A DNA stretch of 64,000 bases from Sphingobacteriales bacterium (GCA_014763615.1 JACXVB010000010.1:40276-104275), one strand, 5' to 3'; positions 1-10,019 are shown, numbered from the stretch's first letter. Numbers and translations are program-made. The notes: generated by a model not told the origin, from the sequence alone.

Positions 1-398
1 GAAATCAGAGTTTGTAAAAAAAGTATAAATTAATCCGTTGAGTGAAATTAAAAACAGAGTAAATGGGTAACTAATATTGGCTGAGATATTGAAATTCAGC
101 ATCTTAAATTCTAAAAAATACCAATTTTCATGTTAAATAGTAAAAACTGAGGCTAAGATTTTAGAAGTTTTGAATTCTTTAGACATACATCTCGACAGAA
201 ATAAAGTAGAAAGAAAGGTTAAGATGTCTGATTTATAGTTTATTACTTTATGTTCCACATCTGAAAACCTAGCACATCGATTGTTAAAATTCATTTTTAA
301 GGCAGCATCTGATCTAAGTTTACTTCATCTAATAGTGCGACTCACAAAAAACTTCCCCTTGCCGAAATAGATTTTATTAAAATTGAAGGTCGCTATAA
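1..398. other. Left-edge stretch without a gene
   Basis: AT-rich DNA with stops in all frames and no supportable gene. The only structured element is the terminator hairpin that follows it. Confidence 0.5.
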
Positions 399-440
399 AG
401 CCATAAGAAAGCCGAGTTTAAGCTCGGCTTTCTTATGGCT
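399..440 (-). terminator. Terminator hairpin downstream of the OmpA-like gene
   Basis: Perfect 18-bp inverted repeat (arms 399-416 and 423-440, loop TTTAAG). It lies 33 nt past the stop of the minus-strand gene at 473-2401. On the minus strand the stem is followed by a T-containing tract, as in a rho-independent terminator. Confidence 0.8.
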
Positions 441-472
441 ATTATTATTTAGCTTTTGGCCAAAAGAAGCGA

Positions 473-2401
473 TTATTTTGAAGCAACAATATCTATAACC
501 ACTGTTCTGTTGTAAAAACGTTCTTCAGGTAATGTATTATCAAATGGTGCTTGGTCGGTATTTTCTCCGAAACCATAACATTCAAATTTAACATCATTTA
601 TTCCTGATTCTTTGAGTGTGTTTTCTAAAATTTGTTGCGTTTCATTAGCTCTTGCTTGAGATAAGCTTTGGTTGTAATCAACAGAGCCAATATCATCAGT
701 GTGTCCATGTATAATTACGGTAGCACCACTTGGAATAAGCGGAGCTACTACCTCTGCTAAGAATTTTTTATAAGAAGCAATGGTTTTTGTTTTGTCGAAA
801 TTAAATAGCACACTGTAGCGATATCCCTTCTCTATCACTCCATCTTGGCGAGCCAAATATACCTTAGTTACTTTTTTAACCTTGGCGCCATTCTTAGTGA
901 TGCCATTCATTGTCACTGTATATTCACCTTCTTGGTTAGACCCTAGAACAGTTTTTCCAGAAATACTTTCTTTATCAGTATAATAAGGGCCATAATGTTG
1001 AACTTGACCTTTATTATCGGTAACATCAATGGTATAAGACTTTAAAAGATTTGAAGCACCATCCACATTAAAAATTAAATGACTGTCTAAGGGATTCTGT
1101 ATTTGAGTTTGGATCATAACAGGTTTCATCATTCCTCCGCCTACTTCTAGGGCAAGAGCAGGAGAATTACTAGTAATATCTACTCGTCTATCGCCTTGTC
1201 TTAACAAGGTTAGTTCTTTGGTGCCACCTATTTGTTCGGAAGGAATTAAAGGTTTCAAACGACCTTGAGTTGTAATTCTTAAGGCATCTATCGCAAAAGC
1301 ATTTACTAAATAAGTTTTAATCTCATCTGCAAAAAGCTTTCCTTCATCAATGCCATTGGCAGAAGCACCACTTAAATCAATAGTAGAATTAGGATTTTCA
1401 CGCATTCTATCACCAATGATGTTTAAAATGTTGTAATAAACATTCATTTGTCTTGATGAACGTCCATTCATATTAGGAACTTGCTCATTTTGTAATTGAA
1501 CTTCTTTAAAGTTGCTCGCTTCACTCGGACTTAGCTGAAAGTAACGGCTCGGAATGGCTGTACTTCCTTCATCAAAAAACACATAGTTTAACAAGGGTAG
1601 GGTTTCGCTCACCTCAAGATTTTTTGGGATGATTTTAGGAGCTCTAACAGAAAATTCAACCTGACGATTGGGTACTACAATTTCTGCTGTTTTGATTGCT
1701 TTCTTTGCATGTGATTTTCCAAATTTCAAGGCTATTCCTGCTCTTGCGGTACTTATGGATAAACTTTCTATGCTACGCGGATCTTGACCGAAATAAGGAT
1801 GATAAGATACGAAAGGAGAAAGTGCCACTGAAGTTTTACTTTCAGGAGAAGAGATTATCATATCATAACCTAACCCTATTTGACCCGAGAATACAGTTTT
1901 ATCAACAGCACTAAATGTCCCATCTCTATCTTGTTGATAAAGCTGGGTATAATTGTAATCTTTTCCGAGATTGAAACCTACTCTTGGTCCCATGAAAAAA
2001 TACCAAGGAGAGGCATTTCCTATATTGATTCTTAAACTTGGCTCTAGAGCGATGTAGCTTAAATTAGTTTTTAATGTTGCAGGACAATTACATGGCGCCA
2101 TAACATCATCAAATTCACCACCACGTCCATCGTATGCTGCATTAAGAATAAAACCAAATATTTTATCTGAATTATATTCCATCAAGATGGATCCGTAAGG
2201 TTTAATACCAGTACCATTGTGAAAGGCTTTGGGGACGAAATAACTATTATCTAAGCGTTGAGTGGTTCCAGAGTAGTAATTTAGATTACCTGCGCCTGAG
2301 ACCCCAAACCACCAAGTTTGTGCCTTGGCACTATTGATGGCAAATATCATGAGCAATGAGCAAATGATGGTTTTCTGTGTGATTTTATGATTGGATGACA
2401 T
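473..2401 (-). CDS. OmpA family outer-membrane protein
   Basis: Secreted 642-residue protein. A signal peptide of about 27 residues ends at ...INSAKA before QTWW. Residues ~28-230 look like a small outer-membrane beta-barrel, with alternating aromatic and polar strands and glycine turns. The C-terminus (~535-640) is an OmpA-type peptidoglycan-binding domain with HGHTDDIGSVDYNQ, then LSQARA and YGFGE, the usual diaminopimelate-binding signature. A middle segment (~270-400) looks like a second, degenerate OmpA-like fold (FFDEGST, then INLSGAS-like spacing), which is weaker. It follows the DUF3494 gene in the same direction across a hairpin, so the two may be co-expressed surface proteins. Family assignment is firm; the ligand is unknown. 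Confidence 0.88.
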   Translation of the reverse strand: MSSNHKITQKTIICSLLMIFAINSAKAQTWWFGVSGAGNLNYYSGTTQRLDNSYFVPKAFHNGTGIKPYGSILMEYNSDKIFGFILNAAYDGRGGEFDDVMAPCNCPATLKTNLSYIALEPSLRINIGNASPWYFFMGPRVGFNLGKDYNYTQLYQQDRDGTFSAVDKTVFSGQIGLGYDMIISSPESKTSVALSPFVSYHPYFGQDPRSIESLSISTARAGIALKFGKSHAKKAIKTAEIVVPNRQVEFSVRAPKIIPKNLEVSETLPLLNYVFFDEGSTAIPSRYFQLSPSEASNFKEVQLQNEQVPNMNGRSSRQMNVYYNILNIIGDRMRENPNSTIDLSGASANGIDEGKLFADEIKTYLVNAFAIDALRITTQGRLKPLIPSEQIGGTKELTLLRQGDRRVDITSNSPALALEVGGGMMKPVMIQTQIQNPLDSHLIFNVDGASNLLKSYTIDVTDNKGQVQHYGPYYTDKESISGKTVLGSNQEGEYTVTMNGITKNGAKVKKVTKVYLARQDGVIEKGYRYSVLFNFDKTKTIASYKKFLAEVVAPLIPSGATVIIHGHTDDIGSVDYNQSLSQARANETQQILENTLKESGINDVKFECYGFGENTDQAPFDNTLPEERFYNRTVVIDIVASK

Positions 2402-2434
2402 GTTGATATTTTTAGTGTGAATAATTTGTAAGAA

Positions 2435-2464
2435 TTAACACGCTGATAAACATCAGCGTGTTAA
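2435..2464. terminator. Hairpin between DUF3494 and OmpA-like genes
   Basis: Perfect 13-bp inverted repeat (2435-2447 and 2452-2464, loop AAAC). It sits 4 nt past the stop codon of the DUF3494 gene and 34 nt before the OmpA-like start. It could terminate the upstream transcript partially or protect its 3' end. Confidence 0.7.
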
Positions 2465-2468
2465 ATTA

Positions 2469-4517
2469 TTATTGAGGTTCGGTTACAGTAGCGGTATTTA
2501 AGGTTACTGCTGTTTGAGCGAGTAATCTGCCAGTTACTTTTGATCTGGCATTAAGAGAAATTAAGGTCTTACTCAAAATTACTCCACTAAAGTCAGTATC
2601 TGTATCTAAAGTCGCTTTGCCAGTCACTACCCAGTAGATGTTTTTTGCCTGAGCACCACCTAATAAGTGTATGATTGCGTTGCTGTTAACCGTTAAGTCT
2701 TGAGAGATCTGAAAAACCCAAGTATCATTAGCTCCACCGGTTAATGTTACACCCGCATTGGTAATTAATACGCCAGTACTAAATTTATATAAACCAGGAG
2801 GGACTGTTAAGCCGCTAATGTTACCAGCGCCAAGGTTTACAACCGGAGCAGGTGTAGTCAGTCCGTTAGAATTGGTAAAGGCAGTTTCCATATTACTCAC
2901 TGCTGTTGTCATATTAGCTGGAGTCGGAGCTGCATAATCTGATGCATAAACACTTCCAACAACAATAGGAGTATGTGAGGATTGTCCATTAGTATCCATA
3001 ATTAACCCAAAGCCAGTAATCGAAGAGGCTGCTGCAGGACTAACACCTATATCTCCTGTAATCGAAGTGACACCAGTTGTAGAAATTCCTGATTTAGTTA
3101 ATATGGCAAAATTACCAGCTAGGCCTAATCCTGGAAGTTTTGGTCCGATACCTGTACTACTTGGAATAGCAGTGAAGTTTGCGGTTACATTCTTATTGGC
3201 ATTCATGGTGATTGTTTTAGGATTTGCAGTTCCCGTTAAGTCCCCACTCCATGAAGAAAACTGATAGCCAACCGCTGGGGTTGCAGTGAGGATAACATCT
3301 GTATTATAATTGTATGTGGCTTGCGATGGACTTTTACTCACTGTACCATTTACTGCCACTACATTTAATGTAAAAGTTTTAACGCTGAAGTTGGCAACTA
3401 AAGATCTATTTCCGTTTAGTGGGAATGTGTAGTTAGCACTTGTAGAAACAATTACGCCGTTTTCTGTCCAGTTATTGAAGGTATAACCCGTATTAACAGT
3501 AGCTATTGCAGTTACTGAAGTTCCTGCGGTGTAAGATCCCTCACCATCTGTCATTCCGCCAGCAGGAGGATTAGATGATAAAATTAATGCGAATTGAGAA
3601 GCTGGAACAACCTTAAAGTTAGCTACTAATGTTCTATTACTATTTAAAGTAAACTGATAACTGGAACTTGTAGATACAACAACGTTATTTTCTGTCCAAT
3701 TACTAAAAGTGTAACCTGGGTTAGCCGCGGCTAATACTGTTACAATTGAACCAGTTGGATAGGCACCGCCTCCGTTTAAATTTCCTCCGGCAGAGGGGTT
3801 GGAAGATAAGGTTACAGAAGAGTTCCCTACTGGGATTGGAATAAAGTTAGCTACCAAGTTTCTGTTGCCATTCATTTTGAATTGATAACTAACGCTCTTA
3901 GAAACAATCACGCCGTTTTCTGTCCAATTGGTAAATACAAATCCAGACCCTGCGGTAGCAGATACGGTCACCGTAGAGCCTTGTGCGAAATCTCCAGCAC
4001 CTAATAAAGTTCCTCCATTTACAGGATTAGCCGACAAGGTGATTCTAGGTAATGTAGTAAAGGTCCAGGTATAATCATCAACCATGGCAGTACGCAAGGT
4101 GTCTTTAACGCCTTTAGCTATTTTTCCTTTGTAAGTTGTAAAAGGAGATAAATTAGTAGTTGGTTTAAAAGTAAATACTGCGCCATCAGTTGTTGGTGCC
4201 ACAGTTCCATTAATTACATTCACACCTTGCATAATGGTGAAGGTGCTGTTATTAATGGTTGCAGGATTCATTGAAGTATTAAATGTTGCGCTGATAGTTT
4301 TATCAGTTACTACATCTACTGCTTTATCCATAGGGTCTGTGCTCACAATAACAGGGCACAAGCCCACCACTTCTCCTGTATAGGTGTCTTTTTTACAGCT
4401 AGATAATGTCACTCCTAGAAGTAATATGAGAGACCAAATGGTTTTTGTGATGATGGAATGGCCTTTGTGTTTAAGAGCGAATTCAACTCTTTTATACAAA
4501 GTAATTTTTGGGTTCAT
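2469..4517 (-). CDS. DUF3494 (ice-binding-like) lipoprotein with Big_5 and four B-type repeats
   Basis: 682 residues. The N-terminal hydrophobic stretch ends in a lipobox (LGVTLSSC, about residue 41), so a surface or outer-membrane lipoprotein is likely. Residues ~55-155 resemble a bacterial Ig-like Big_5 domain (STDPMDKAVDV...FNTSMNPATI). Four ~70-residue repeats of the InlB B-repeat / Listeria-Bacteroides type follow (~157-450), with recurring GYTF.NWTENG and NRLVANF motifs. Residues ~465-680 are a DUF3494 domain (AILTKSGIST, GDIGVSPAA, NIYWVV), the fold of type-I ice-binding proteins; in non-polar bacteria it probably acts in surface adhesion. Which role applies here cannot be read from sequence. 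Confidence 0.88.
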   Translation of the reverse strand: MNPKITLYKRVEFALKHKGHSIITKTIWSLILLLGVTLSSCKKDTYTGEVVGLCPVIVSTDPMDKAVDVVTDKTISATFNTSMNPATINNSTFTIMQGVNVINGTVAPTTDGAVFTFKPTTNLSPFTTYKGKIAKGVKDTLRTAMVDDYTWTFTTLPRITLSANPVNGGTLLGAGDFAQGSTVTVSATAGSGFVFTNWTENGVIVSKSVSYQFKMNGNRNLVANFIPIPVGNSSVTLSSNPSAGGNLNGGGAYPTGSIVTVLAAANPGYTFSNWTENNVVVSTSSSYQFTLNSNRTLVANFKVVPASQFALILSSNPPAGGMTDGEGSYTAGTSVTAIATVNTGYTFNNWTENGVIVSTSANYTFPLNGNRSLVANFSVKTFTLNVVAVNGTVSKSPSQATYNYNTDVILTATPAVGYQFSSWSGDLTGTANPKTITMNANKNVTANFTAIPSSTGIGPKLPGLGLAGNFAILTKSGISTTGVTSITGDIGVSPAAASSITGFGLIMDTNGQSSHTPIVVGSVYASDYAAPTPANMTTAVSNMETAFTNSNGLTTPAPVVNLGAGNISGLTVPPGLYKFSTGVLITNAGVTLTGGANDTWVFQISQDLTVNSNAIIHLLGGAQAKNIYWVVTGKATLDTDTDFSGVILSKTLISLNARSKVTGRLLAQTAVTLNTATVTEPQ

Positions 4518-4586
4518 GATGTGTGTTTTAAATGAATTAATATGTTTAGTCCTTGTCTATTAGATATAGTTCAGGAACATGTCAAA

Positions 4587-4609
4587 CCTACCTTAAAGCA
4601 TAAGGTAGG
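4587..4609. promoter_or_regulatory. Palindromic hairpin between AraC-type gene and DUF3494 gene
   Basis: Perfect 9-bp inverted repeat CCTACCTTA / TAAGGTAGG with a 5-nt loop, between two minus-strand genes. It could be a terminator for the upstream regulator or an operator for the DUF3494 gene. There is no long T-run on the minus strand, so an operator is also plausible. Confidence 0.5.
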
Positions 4610-4642
4610 ATGTTACATAACTATTAGAATTAGTTACATTAT

Positions 4643-5221
4643 TCACACATTTTCAATGCAAAATAGAATAGGATTTAATTGATTTTTGAATTCAGAAGGA
4701 GTGAGTCCTGTAGTTTTTTTAAACTGAGAGGAGAGGTGAGCGACACTGCTGTAGTGCATCTTGTAAGAAATCTCGGTAAGGGTTAATTCATCATAGGTAA
4801 TCAGTTGCTTTACACGTTCTATTTTATGTAAAATAATGAAATGTTCAATAGTGATTTTCTGTGTTTCAGAGAAGATATTGGCTAGATAAGTATAATCCTG
4901 ATTCAACTTATCGGCCAGGTAACACGAAAAGTTAATTCTCAGTACTTCATTTTCAAAATAAATCATTTCGATAATAACGTTCTTGATTCTTTCTACGAGG
5001 ATCAATTTCTTGTTTTCTAAAACCTGAAATCCGTTATAGCTCAACTCGGTTTTAAGAGAGTCTAATTGTTCTAAAGAAATGGGGTGGGGAGTAATTACTT
5101 TACCTAGTGAAGTTTGAATTTCATAAATATCCAATTTATAAAACGCTTGTTCTACTATCATTTTACAACGATTAGACACCATATTTTTAATGAGTATTTC
5201 CATGAGACTAAGGATATGCAA
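4643..5221 (-). CDS. AraC-type transcriptional regulator
   Basis: 192 residues. The C-terminal ~100 residues form an AraC/XylS DNA-binding domain: the first helix-turn-helix is around ITYDELTLTEISYKMHYSS and the second ends in FKKTTGLTPSEFKNQ, the family signature. The N-terminal ~90 residues show no cupin-like effector domain and match nothing I recognise. The gene lies directly upstream of, and in the same direction as, the DUF3494 gene with a palindrome between them, so that operon is the obvious candidate target (inference). The start could be MEILIKN seven residues in. Confidence 0.85.
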   Translation of the reverse strand: MHILSLMEILIKNMVSNRCKMIVEQAFYKLDIYEIQTSLGKVITPHPISLEQLDSLKTELSYNGFQVLENKKLILVERIKNVIIEMIYFENEVLRINFSCYLADKLNQDYTYLANIFSETQKITIEHFIILHKIERVKQLITYDELTLTEISYKMHYSSVAHLSSQFKKTTGLTPSEFKNQLNPILFCIENV

Positions 5222-5635
5222 TTATGGTGCGCCGTAATTTTTAAAGATTGAATTAAGTTCTTTTCACTCCCTCATTCATCTGTTGATCACTACTTCAAAG
5301 CTGTTTTTGACTTGTAGAAGAATGATTAAGAATAAAGTAGAGGAGGATGTTTTTATTTTAAACTGTACTAAAAAAAGGATTTACTAGCCTAGTGGACTAA
5401 ATAGTTCGTTGAGGAATATATGAATAGGATTCATCCTATCTAATTGGCTAGATAAGTATTTAATAAATTGATTTACAGATTATTATAGAATATTTAGAGT
5501 AAATATTTTCCACAACAAAGTCTCAATTTTATACTTAATTCGGTAGGAGTTTAATTTAATAAAGGTATAGAAAATAATGCGTTCAAAAGCTAACTTTTAA
5601 ACTCGTTCCATTATTGCTGATACCTAAATGGTATT
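5222..5635. other. Intergenic stretch without a gene
   Basis: About 410 nt of AT-rich DNA between the AraC-type gene and a broken gene. I see no ORF, convincing hairpin or TAnnTTTG promoter in it. Confidence 0.45.
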
Positions 5636-6072
5636 CTAACTTATTTTTACTGCTTTTAGTAAAGTCTCCTTCATTATAAATAGATACAGCTCTTTTGTGG
5701 TATGTTTTGCGCTAGCTATTGCTAAAGGAATGCCAATACCTATTAAAGCTGTCGCGGCACTCAACGCTCCCCAATTGGGTGTGCTGCGTTGATATCGGGT
5801 TCCTAATTGATAACCAAATATGAAACCGCCTGCACCTCCAAAGATTGCGGCGAAGGTGTTATTTGTTTTAGCCAATTTAATTTCGGGTAGGGTTTCAGGG
5901 TTTTGACTGATCATATCAAATAATTCCTTGTCGTTAAGAACTTCCTTATTTTTTAAATAAATTGTTCCAATAAGCTTTTTTTAATTTGTATAATATCTTT
6001 TTGTGTTTGAGCTTTGGCAAACTTGAGGCTAAATAAAATGGTAAATAAAATCAGAAGTATATGTTTTTTCAT
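5636..6072 (-). pseudogene. Frameshifted small secreted/membrane protein
   Basis: A start at 6072 opens a reading frame with a signal peptide (MKKHILLILFTILFSLKFAKA) that stops after about 37 residues. A second frame then continues through KNKEVLNDKELFDMISQNPE and a glycine-rich membrane segment (GGAGGFIFGYQLGT) to 5636. The frames join if one A is added to the run of seven (T7 on the plus strand, 5976-5982), giving one protein of about 145 residues. Similar signal-peptide proteins with a glycine-rich hydrophobic middle are common and unassigned in Bacteroidota (from memory). It is either a real frameshift or an assembly error in a homopolymer. Confidence 0.65.
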
Positions 6073-6350
6073 AGCTTAAAGTAAAAAAATAATCTGCTAA
6101 ATAGGAAACTGAGAGGTAAAATTAAGTGTATTTAGAATTGAATATTTCCTTTTTAATAAGGTTTATTTTGATGATTATTGAAGTTATAATCACTATCAAA
6201 AGGTAGTTTTATCTGTGCTAAAGTTGTTTTTTAAAAGTTTGATGAAGAACTCGAATGAGGTTTTTGATAATCAGAAAATATCATCACAAACAAATAGCTT
6301 CAATTTAAATTTATTTCTCTCAATCTATTGAAAATCATAAAATAAAATCT
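6073..6350. other. Intergenic stretch upstream of the rpsL promoter
   Basis: About 280 nt of AT-rich divergent intergenic DNA. No gene is supportable. The rpsL promoter lies at its right end. Confidence 0.4.
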
Positions 6351-6358
6351 TACTTTTG
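6328..6358 (+). promoter_or_regulatory. rpsL operon promoter
   Basis: Bacteroidota-type promoter: -33 TTG at 6328-6330, 20-nt spacer, -7 TACTTTTG at 6351-6358, matching TAnnTTTG exactly. Transcription would start near 6365, about 60 nt before the rpsL start codon. Confidence 0.75.
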
Positions 6359-6425
6359 CAGTCCTTTTGCACAGGAGTGTTTAAAAGGTTTAACAATTTA
6401 GTAATTAAACATTTAAAAAAGCTTA

Positions 6426-6839
6426 ATGCCAACCATTCAACAATTAGTTAGGAAAGGTAGAGTAGCTCTGGAGGATAAGAGTAAATCTCCAGCGTTGGAC
6501 AGCTGTCCACAGCGAAGAGGCGTATGTACCCGTGTATATACTACTACCCCTAAAAAACCAAACTCAGCCATGCGTAAAGTAGCCCGTGTTCGTTTAACCA
6601 ACGGAAAAGAGGTGAATGCTTACATCCCTGGAGAAGGTCACAATTTACAAGAACACTCTATTGTTTTAGTACGTGGAGGAAGAGTAAAAGACTTACCAGG
6701 AGTTCGTTACCACATCGTTCGTGGTGCATTGGATACAGCGGGAGTTGCAGGAAGAAATCAGCGTCGGTCTAAGTATGGGACTAAAAAACCAAAACCAGGA
6801 CAAGTAGCTGCAGCGCCAACAAAAGGTAAAAAGAAATAA
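6426..6839 (+). CDS. rpsL: 30S ribosomal protein S12
   Basis: 137 residues, the usual length plus a short lysine-rich tail ([18 protein letters not shown]). It shapes the decoding centre of the small subunit. The conserved core [18 protein letters not shown] and the [10 protein letters not shown] loop are intact, and lysines occupy the positions where streptomycin-resistance substitutions usually fall. It is the first gene of rpsL-rpsG-fusA-rpsJ, with rpsG starting 19 nt downstream. Confidence 0.98.
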   Translation: MPTIQQLVRKGRVALEDKSKSPALDSCPQRRGVCTRVYTTTPKKPNSAMRKVARVRLTNGKEVNAYIPGEGHNLQEHSIVLVRGGRVKDLPGVRYHIVRGALDTAGVAGRNQRRSKYGTKKPKPGQVAAAPTKGKKK

Positions 6840-6858
6840 TTAAACGGAGGACAAGACA

Positions 6859-7326
6859 ATGAGAAAATCAAAACCAAAAAAGAGAATCATCCTGCCTGAC
6901 CCGAAGTTTAATGACGTAATGGTAACCAGGTTTGTGAACAATATGATGTTTGATGGTAAAAAATCCATCGCATACGATATTTTTTATAAAGCTATTGATA
7001 TGGTTGAAACTAAAACCAGCGAAAATGGCTTAGAACAATGGAAAAAAGCTTTGAATAATATTATGCCTGCTGTTGAGGTGAAATCAAGACGTGTAGGTGG
7101 AGCTAACTTCCAAGTACCAACTGAAGTAAGACCTGAGCGTAAAATTGCTTTAGGTATGAAATGGTTAATCAGCTATTCTAGAAAACGTGGTGAAAAAACC
7201 ATGATGGAAAAATTAGCAGGTGAAATCATTTCTGCGGCAAAAGGAGAAGGTGCAGCAGTGAAGAAGAAAGAAGATACACATAAAATGGCAGAAGCTAATA
7301 AAGCTTTCTCTCATTTCAGATTCTAA
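6859..7326 (+). CDS. rpsG: 30S ribosomal protein S7
   Basis: 155 residues, full length. It is a primary 16S rRNA binder that nucleates the 30S head. The start has the typical MRKSKPKKR, and the body has the conserved [16 protein letters not shown] loop and the helical [16 protein letters not shown] region. A purine-rich GGAGG precedes the start. A strong hairpin separates it from fusA. Confidence 0.98.
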   Translation: MRKSKPKKRIILPDPKFNDVMVTRFVNNMMFDGKKSIAYDIFYKAIDMVETKTSENGLEQWKKALNNIMPAVEVKSRRVGGANFQVPTEVRPERKIALGMKWLISYSRKRGEKTMMEKLAGEIISAAKGEGAAVKKKEDTHKMAEANKAFSHFRF

Positions 7327-7354
7327 GAATACAGATTACATAGATTAATATGAC

Positions 7355-7391
7355 TACACCGATTTTTAGCTTTAAACTAAAATCGGTGTAA
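7355..7391 (+). promoter_or_regulatory. Stem-loop between rpsG and fusA
   Basis: Inverted repeat TACACCGATTTTTAG ... CTAAAATCGGTGTA with a single bulge and a short loop, about 30 nt after the rpsG stop and 30 nt before fusA. With little T-tract after it, this looks like an attenuator or RNA-processing site setting the ratio of fusA to the upstream genes. Confidence 0.55.
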
Positions 7392-7421
7392 TCATTTAAA
7401 AAATCCTATAAATCATTTATA

Positions 7422-9524
7422 ATGTCAAGAGATTTAAAATACACAAGAAACATTGGAATTGCTGCCCACATTGATGCGGGTAAAACAACAACTACCGAGC
7501 GTATTCTTTATTATGCAGGTGTGAGCCATAAAATTGGTGAAGTACATGATGGTGCTGCAACAATGGATTGGATGGCACAAGAGCAAGAACGTGGGATTAC
7601 CATTACTTCTGCTGCTACTACAGTTAACTGGAAATATAGAGGAGATAACTATCATATCAACATTATTGATACCCCGGGACACGTGGATTTTACCGTTGAG
7701 GTTAACAGATCTTTACGCGTTTTAGACGGATTAGTGTTCTTATTCTCCGCGGTTGATGGTGTGGAACCTCAATCAGAAACGAACTGGCGTTTAGCAAACA
7801 ATTATAATGTATCTCGTATCGGTTTTGTGAACAAAATGGATAGAGCGGGTGCCGACTTCTTGAAAGTGGTAAAGCAAGTAAAAGATATGTTAGGTTCTAA
7901 TGCAGTTCCATTACAAATCCCAATCGGTGCTGAAGACTCTTTTAAAGGTGTGGTTGATTTAATCAACTGGAGAGGAATTGTTTGGAATGAAGAAGACAAA
8001 GGAATGACTTTTACTGAAGTTCCTATTCCTGATGATTTAATAGAAGAAGCAAAAGAGTGGAGAGAGAAATTATTGGAAGCGGTTGCTGATTATGATGAGA
8101 CATTAATGGAGAAATTCTTTGATGATCCAGAGTCTATCACAGAAAGAGAAATTTTAGATGCTTTACGCAAGGCAGTTTTAGATGCTTCAATCGTTCCTAT
8201 GGTTTGTGGTTCATCTTTCAAAAATAAAGGTGTACAAACCATGTTAGATTATGTGATGGAGTTATTGCCATCACCATTAGATCAAGAAGGTGTTAAAGGA
8301 ACAAATCCAAATACAGGGGAAGAACTTTTATGCAAGCCAAGTGAAAAAGAGCCATTTGCTGCGCTAGCTTTTAAAATCGCTACCGATCCTTTTGTTGGTC
8401 GTTTGTGTTTCATCAGAGTTTACTCTGGAAATTTAGAAGCGGGTTCTTATGTATATAATGCTCGTTCAGAAAATAAAGAACGTATTTCTCGTATCTTCCA
8501 AATGCATGCAAATAAGCAAAATCCTATCCCAAATGTAGGAGCAGGAGATATAGCGGCAGTGGTTGGATTTAAAGATATCAAAACAGGAGATACACTTTGT
8601 GATGAGAAGCATCCTGTTGTTTTAGAATCTATGAATTTCCCAGATCCAGTTATTGGTTTAGCTATTGAGCCAAAAACTCAAGCCGATGTTGATAAATTAG
8701 GTATGGCTTTAAACAAGTTAGCTGAAGAAGATCCAACCTTCCGTGTACATACAGACGAGGATTCTGGTCAAACTATTATTCAAGGTATGGGTGAGCTTCA
8801 CTTAGATATTTTGATGGATCGTTTAAAGCGTGAATTTAAAGTTGAAGTAAACCAAGGTGCACCACAAGTTGCTTATAAAGAAGCAATTACTGGAACAACT
8901 CAACACCGTGAAACATACAAGAAACAAACTGGTGGTCGTGGTAAATTTGCGGATATTCAAATTGTGATTTCTCCAAATGATGATGATAAAACCGGTTTAC
9001 AGTTTGAAAATGAAATCTCTGGTGGTGCCATTCCTCGTGAATTCATCCCATCTGTACAAAAAGGTTTTGAAAACTCGTTATCCAACGGAGTTTTGGCAGG
9101 TTATCCAGTAACCGGTATGAAAGTTCGTTTAATTGATGGTTCTTTCCATGCTGTCGATTCAGATGCTTTATCTTTCGAATTAGCAGCTCGTAACGCATTC
9201 CGCGAAGCATTACCAAAATGTAAGCCAGTGTTAATGGAGCCAATCATGAAGATTGAAGTTTTAACTCCTGAAGAAAACATGGGAGATGTAATGGGTGATT
9301 TGAACAGAAGAAGAGGTCAGTTACAAGGTATGGATACAAGAGCTGGAGCTCAAGTAATCAAAGCTTTGGTGCCACTTTCTGAGATGTTTGGTTATGTAAC
9401 TCAATTACGTACCATTACTTCTGGAAGAGCAACTTCTACGATGGAGTTTGATCATTACGAACCAGCTCCTAAAAACGTACAAGACGAAGTAATTGCTAAG
9501 TCTAAAGGTAAAGTAAACGCATAA
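7422..9524 (+). CDS. fusA: Elongation factor G
   Basis: 700-residue translocation GTPase. G1 [15 protein letters not shown] (~16-30), switch [11 protein letters not shown] and G4 NKMD are all present, followed by domains II to V with the conserved YKEAI segment and [14 protein letters not shown] near the C-terminus. The length is that of a canonical EF-G rather than the Bacteroidota EF-G2 paralogue. It sits in the usual place between rpsG and rpsJ, with no tuf gene following. Confidence 0.98.
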   Translation: MSRDLKYTRNIGIAAHIDAGKTTTTERILYYAGVSHKIGEVHDGAATMDWMAQEQERGITITSAATTVNWKYRGDNYHINIIDTPGHVDFTVEVNRSLRVLDGLVFLFSAVDGVEPQSETNWRLANNYNVSRIGFVNKMDRAGADFLKVVKQVKDMLGSNAVPLQIPIGAEDSFKGVVDLINWRGIVWNEEDKGMTFTEVPIPDDLIEEAKEWREKLLEAVADYDETLMEKFFDDPESITEREILDALRKAVLDASIVPMVCGSSFKNKGVQTMLDYVMELLPSPLDQEGVKGTNPNTGEELLCKPSEKEPFAALAFKIATDPFVGRLCFIRVYSGNLEAGSYVYNARSENKERISRIFQMHANKQNPIPNVGAGDIAAVVGFKDIKTGDTLCDEKHPVVLESMNFPDPVIGLAIEPKTQADVDKLGMALNKLAEEDPTFRVHTDEDSGQTIIQGMGELHLDILMDRLKREFKVEVNQGAPQVAYKEAITGTTQHRETYKKQTGGRGKFADIQIVISPNDDDKTGLQFENEISGGAIPREFIPSVQKGFENSLSNGVLAGYPVTGMKVRLIDGSFHAVDSDALSFELAARNAFREALPKCKPVLMEPIMKIEVLTPEENMGDVMGDLNRRRGQLQGMDTRAGAQVIKALVPLSEMFGYVTQLRTITSGRATSTMEFDHYEPAPKNVQDEVIAKSKGKVNA

Positions 9525-9542
9525 ATTAGTAGCAAGTAATTA

Positions 9543-9600
9543 GTATCAAGTATCAAGAAACTTAATAGCTCGATACTTGATACTTAAATCTTGATACTTA
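9543..9600. repeat. GTATCAAG-type inverted and direct repeats
   Basis: Between fusA and rpsJ the octamer-like unit GTATCAAG occurs twice in direct orientation, then twice as CTTGATAC. The arms GTATCAAGTATC and GATACTTGATAC are perfectly complementary. The cluster can fold into a long hairpin. It looks like a small dispersed intergenic repeat, but no second copy is visible in the window. Confidence 0.6.
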
Positions 9601-9616
9601 ATAAAAATAAACCCGC

Positions 9617-9644
9617 TAACCGTTATAAATAGCTCTAACGGTTA
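9617..9644 (+). promoter_or_regulatory. Hairpin in the rpsJ leader
   Basis: Perfect 9-bp stem TAACCGTTA / TAACGGTTA with a 10-nt loop, ending 17 nt before the rpsJ start. It could control rpsJ translation; no T-run follows, so it is not a simple terminator. Confidence 0.5.
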
Positions 9645-9661
9645 AGCATAAAATAAAAATA

Positions 9662-9967
9662 ATGAGCCAAAGAATCAGAATTAAATTAAAATCTTACGAT
9701 TACAATTTGGTAGATAAATCTGCTGAGAAAATCGTAAAGACTGTAAAACCTACGGGTGCAGTAGTGAGTGGTCCAATTCCTCTTCCAACAGAGAAGAAAA
9801 TTTACACCGTATTACGTTCTCCGCATGTGAACAAAAAAGCAAGAGAGCAATTTCAATTATGCTCTTACAAGAGATTATTAGACATTTACAGCGCTTCAGC
9901 TAAAACTGTTGACGCTTTAATGAAGTTGGAGTTACCTTCAGGTGTTGAAGTTGAAATCAAAGTCTGA
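9662..9967 (+). CDS. rpsJ: 30S ribosomal protein S10
   Basis: 101 residues, full length. Conserved motifs are [15 protein letters not shown] at the start, [28 protein letters not shown] in the middle (the tRNA-contacting loop, also the NusB-binding surface in antitermination) and the PSGVEVEIK end. It is usually the first gene of the S10 operon, but here it is cut off from rplC by a terminator and two foreign genes. Confidence 0.98.
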   Translation: MSQRIRIKLKSYDYNLVDKSAEKIVKTVKPTGAVVSGPIPLPTEKKIYTVLRSPHVNKKAREQFQLCSYKRLLDIYSASAKTVDALMKLELPSGVEVEIKV

Positions 9968-9984
9968 GAGATTTTAATAGTTAG

Positions 9985-10019
9985 AAAATCCTTTTTCTTA
10001 TTGAAAAAGGATTTTTTTT
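9985..10019 (+). terminator. Rho-independent terminator after rpsJ
   Basis: Perfect 13-bp stem (9985-9997 and 10003-10015, loop TTATT) running into eight Ts. It closes the rpsL-rpsG-fusA-rpsJ transcript, so rplC and later genes need their own promoter. Confidence 0.9.
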
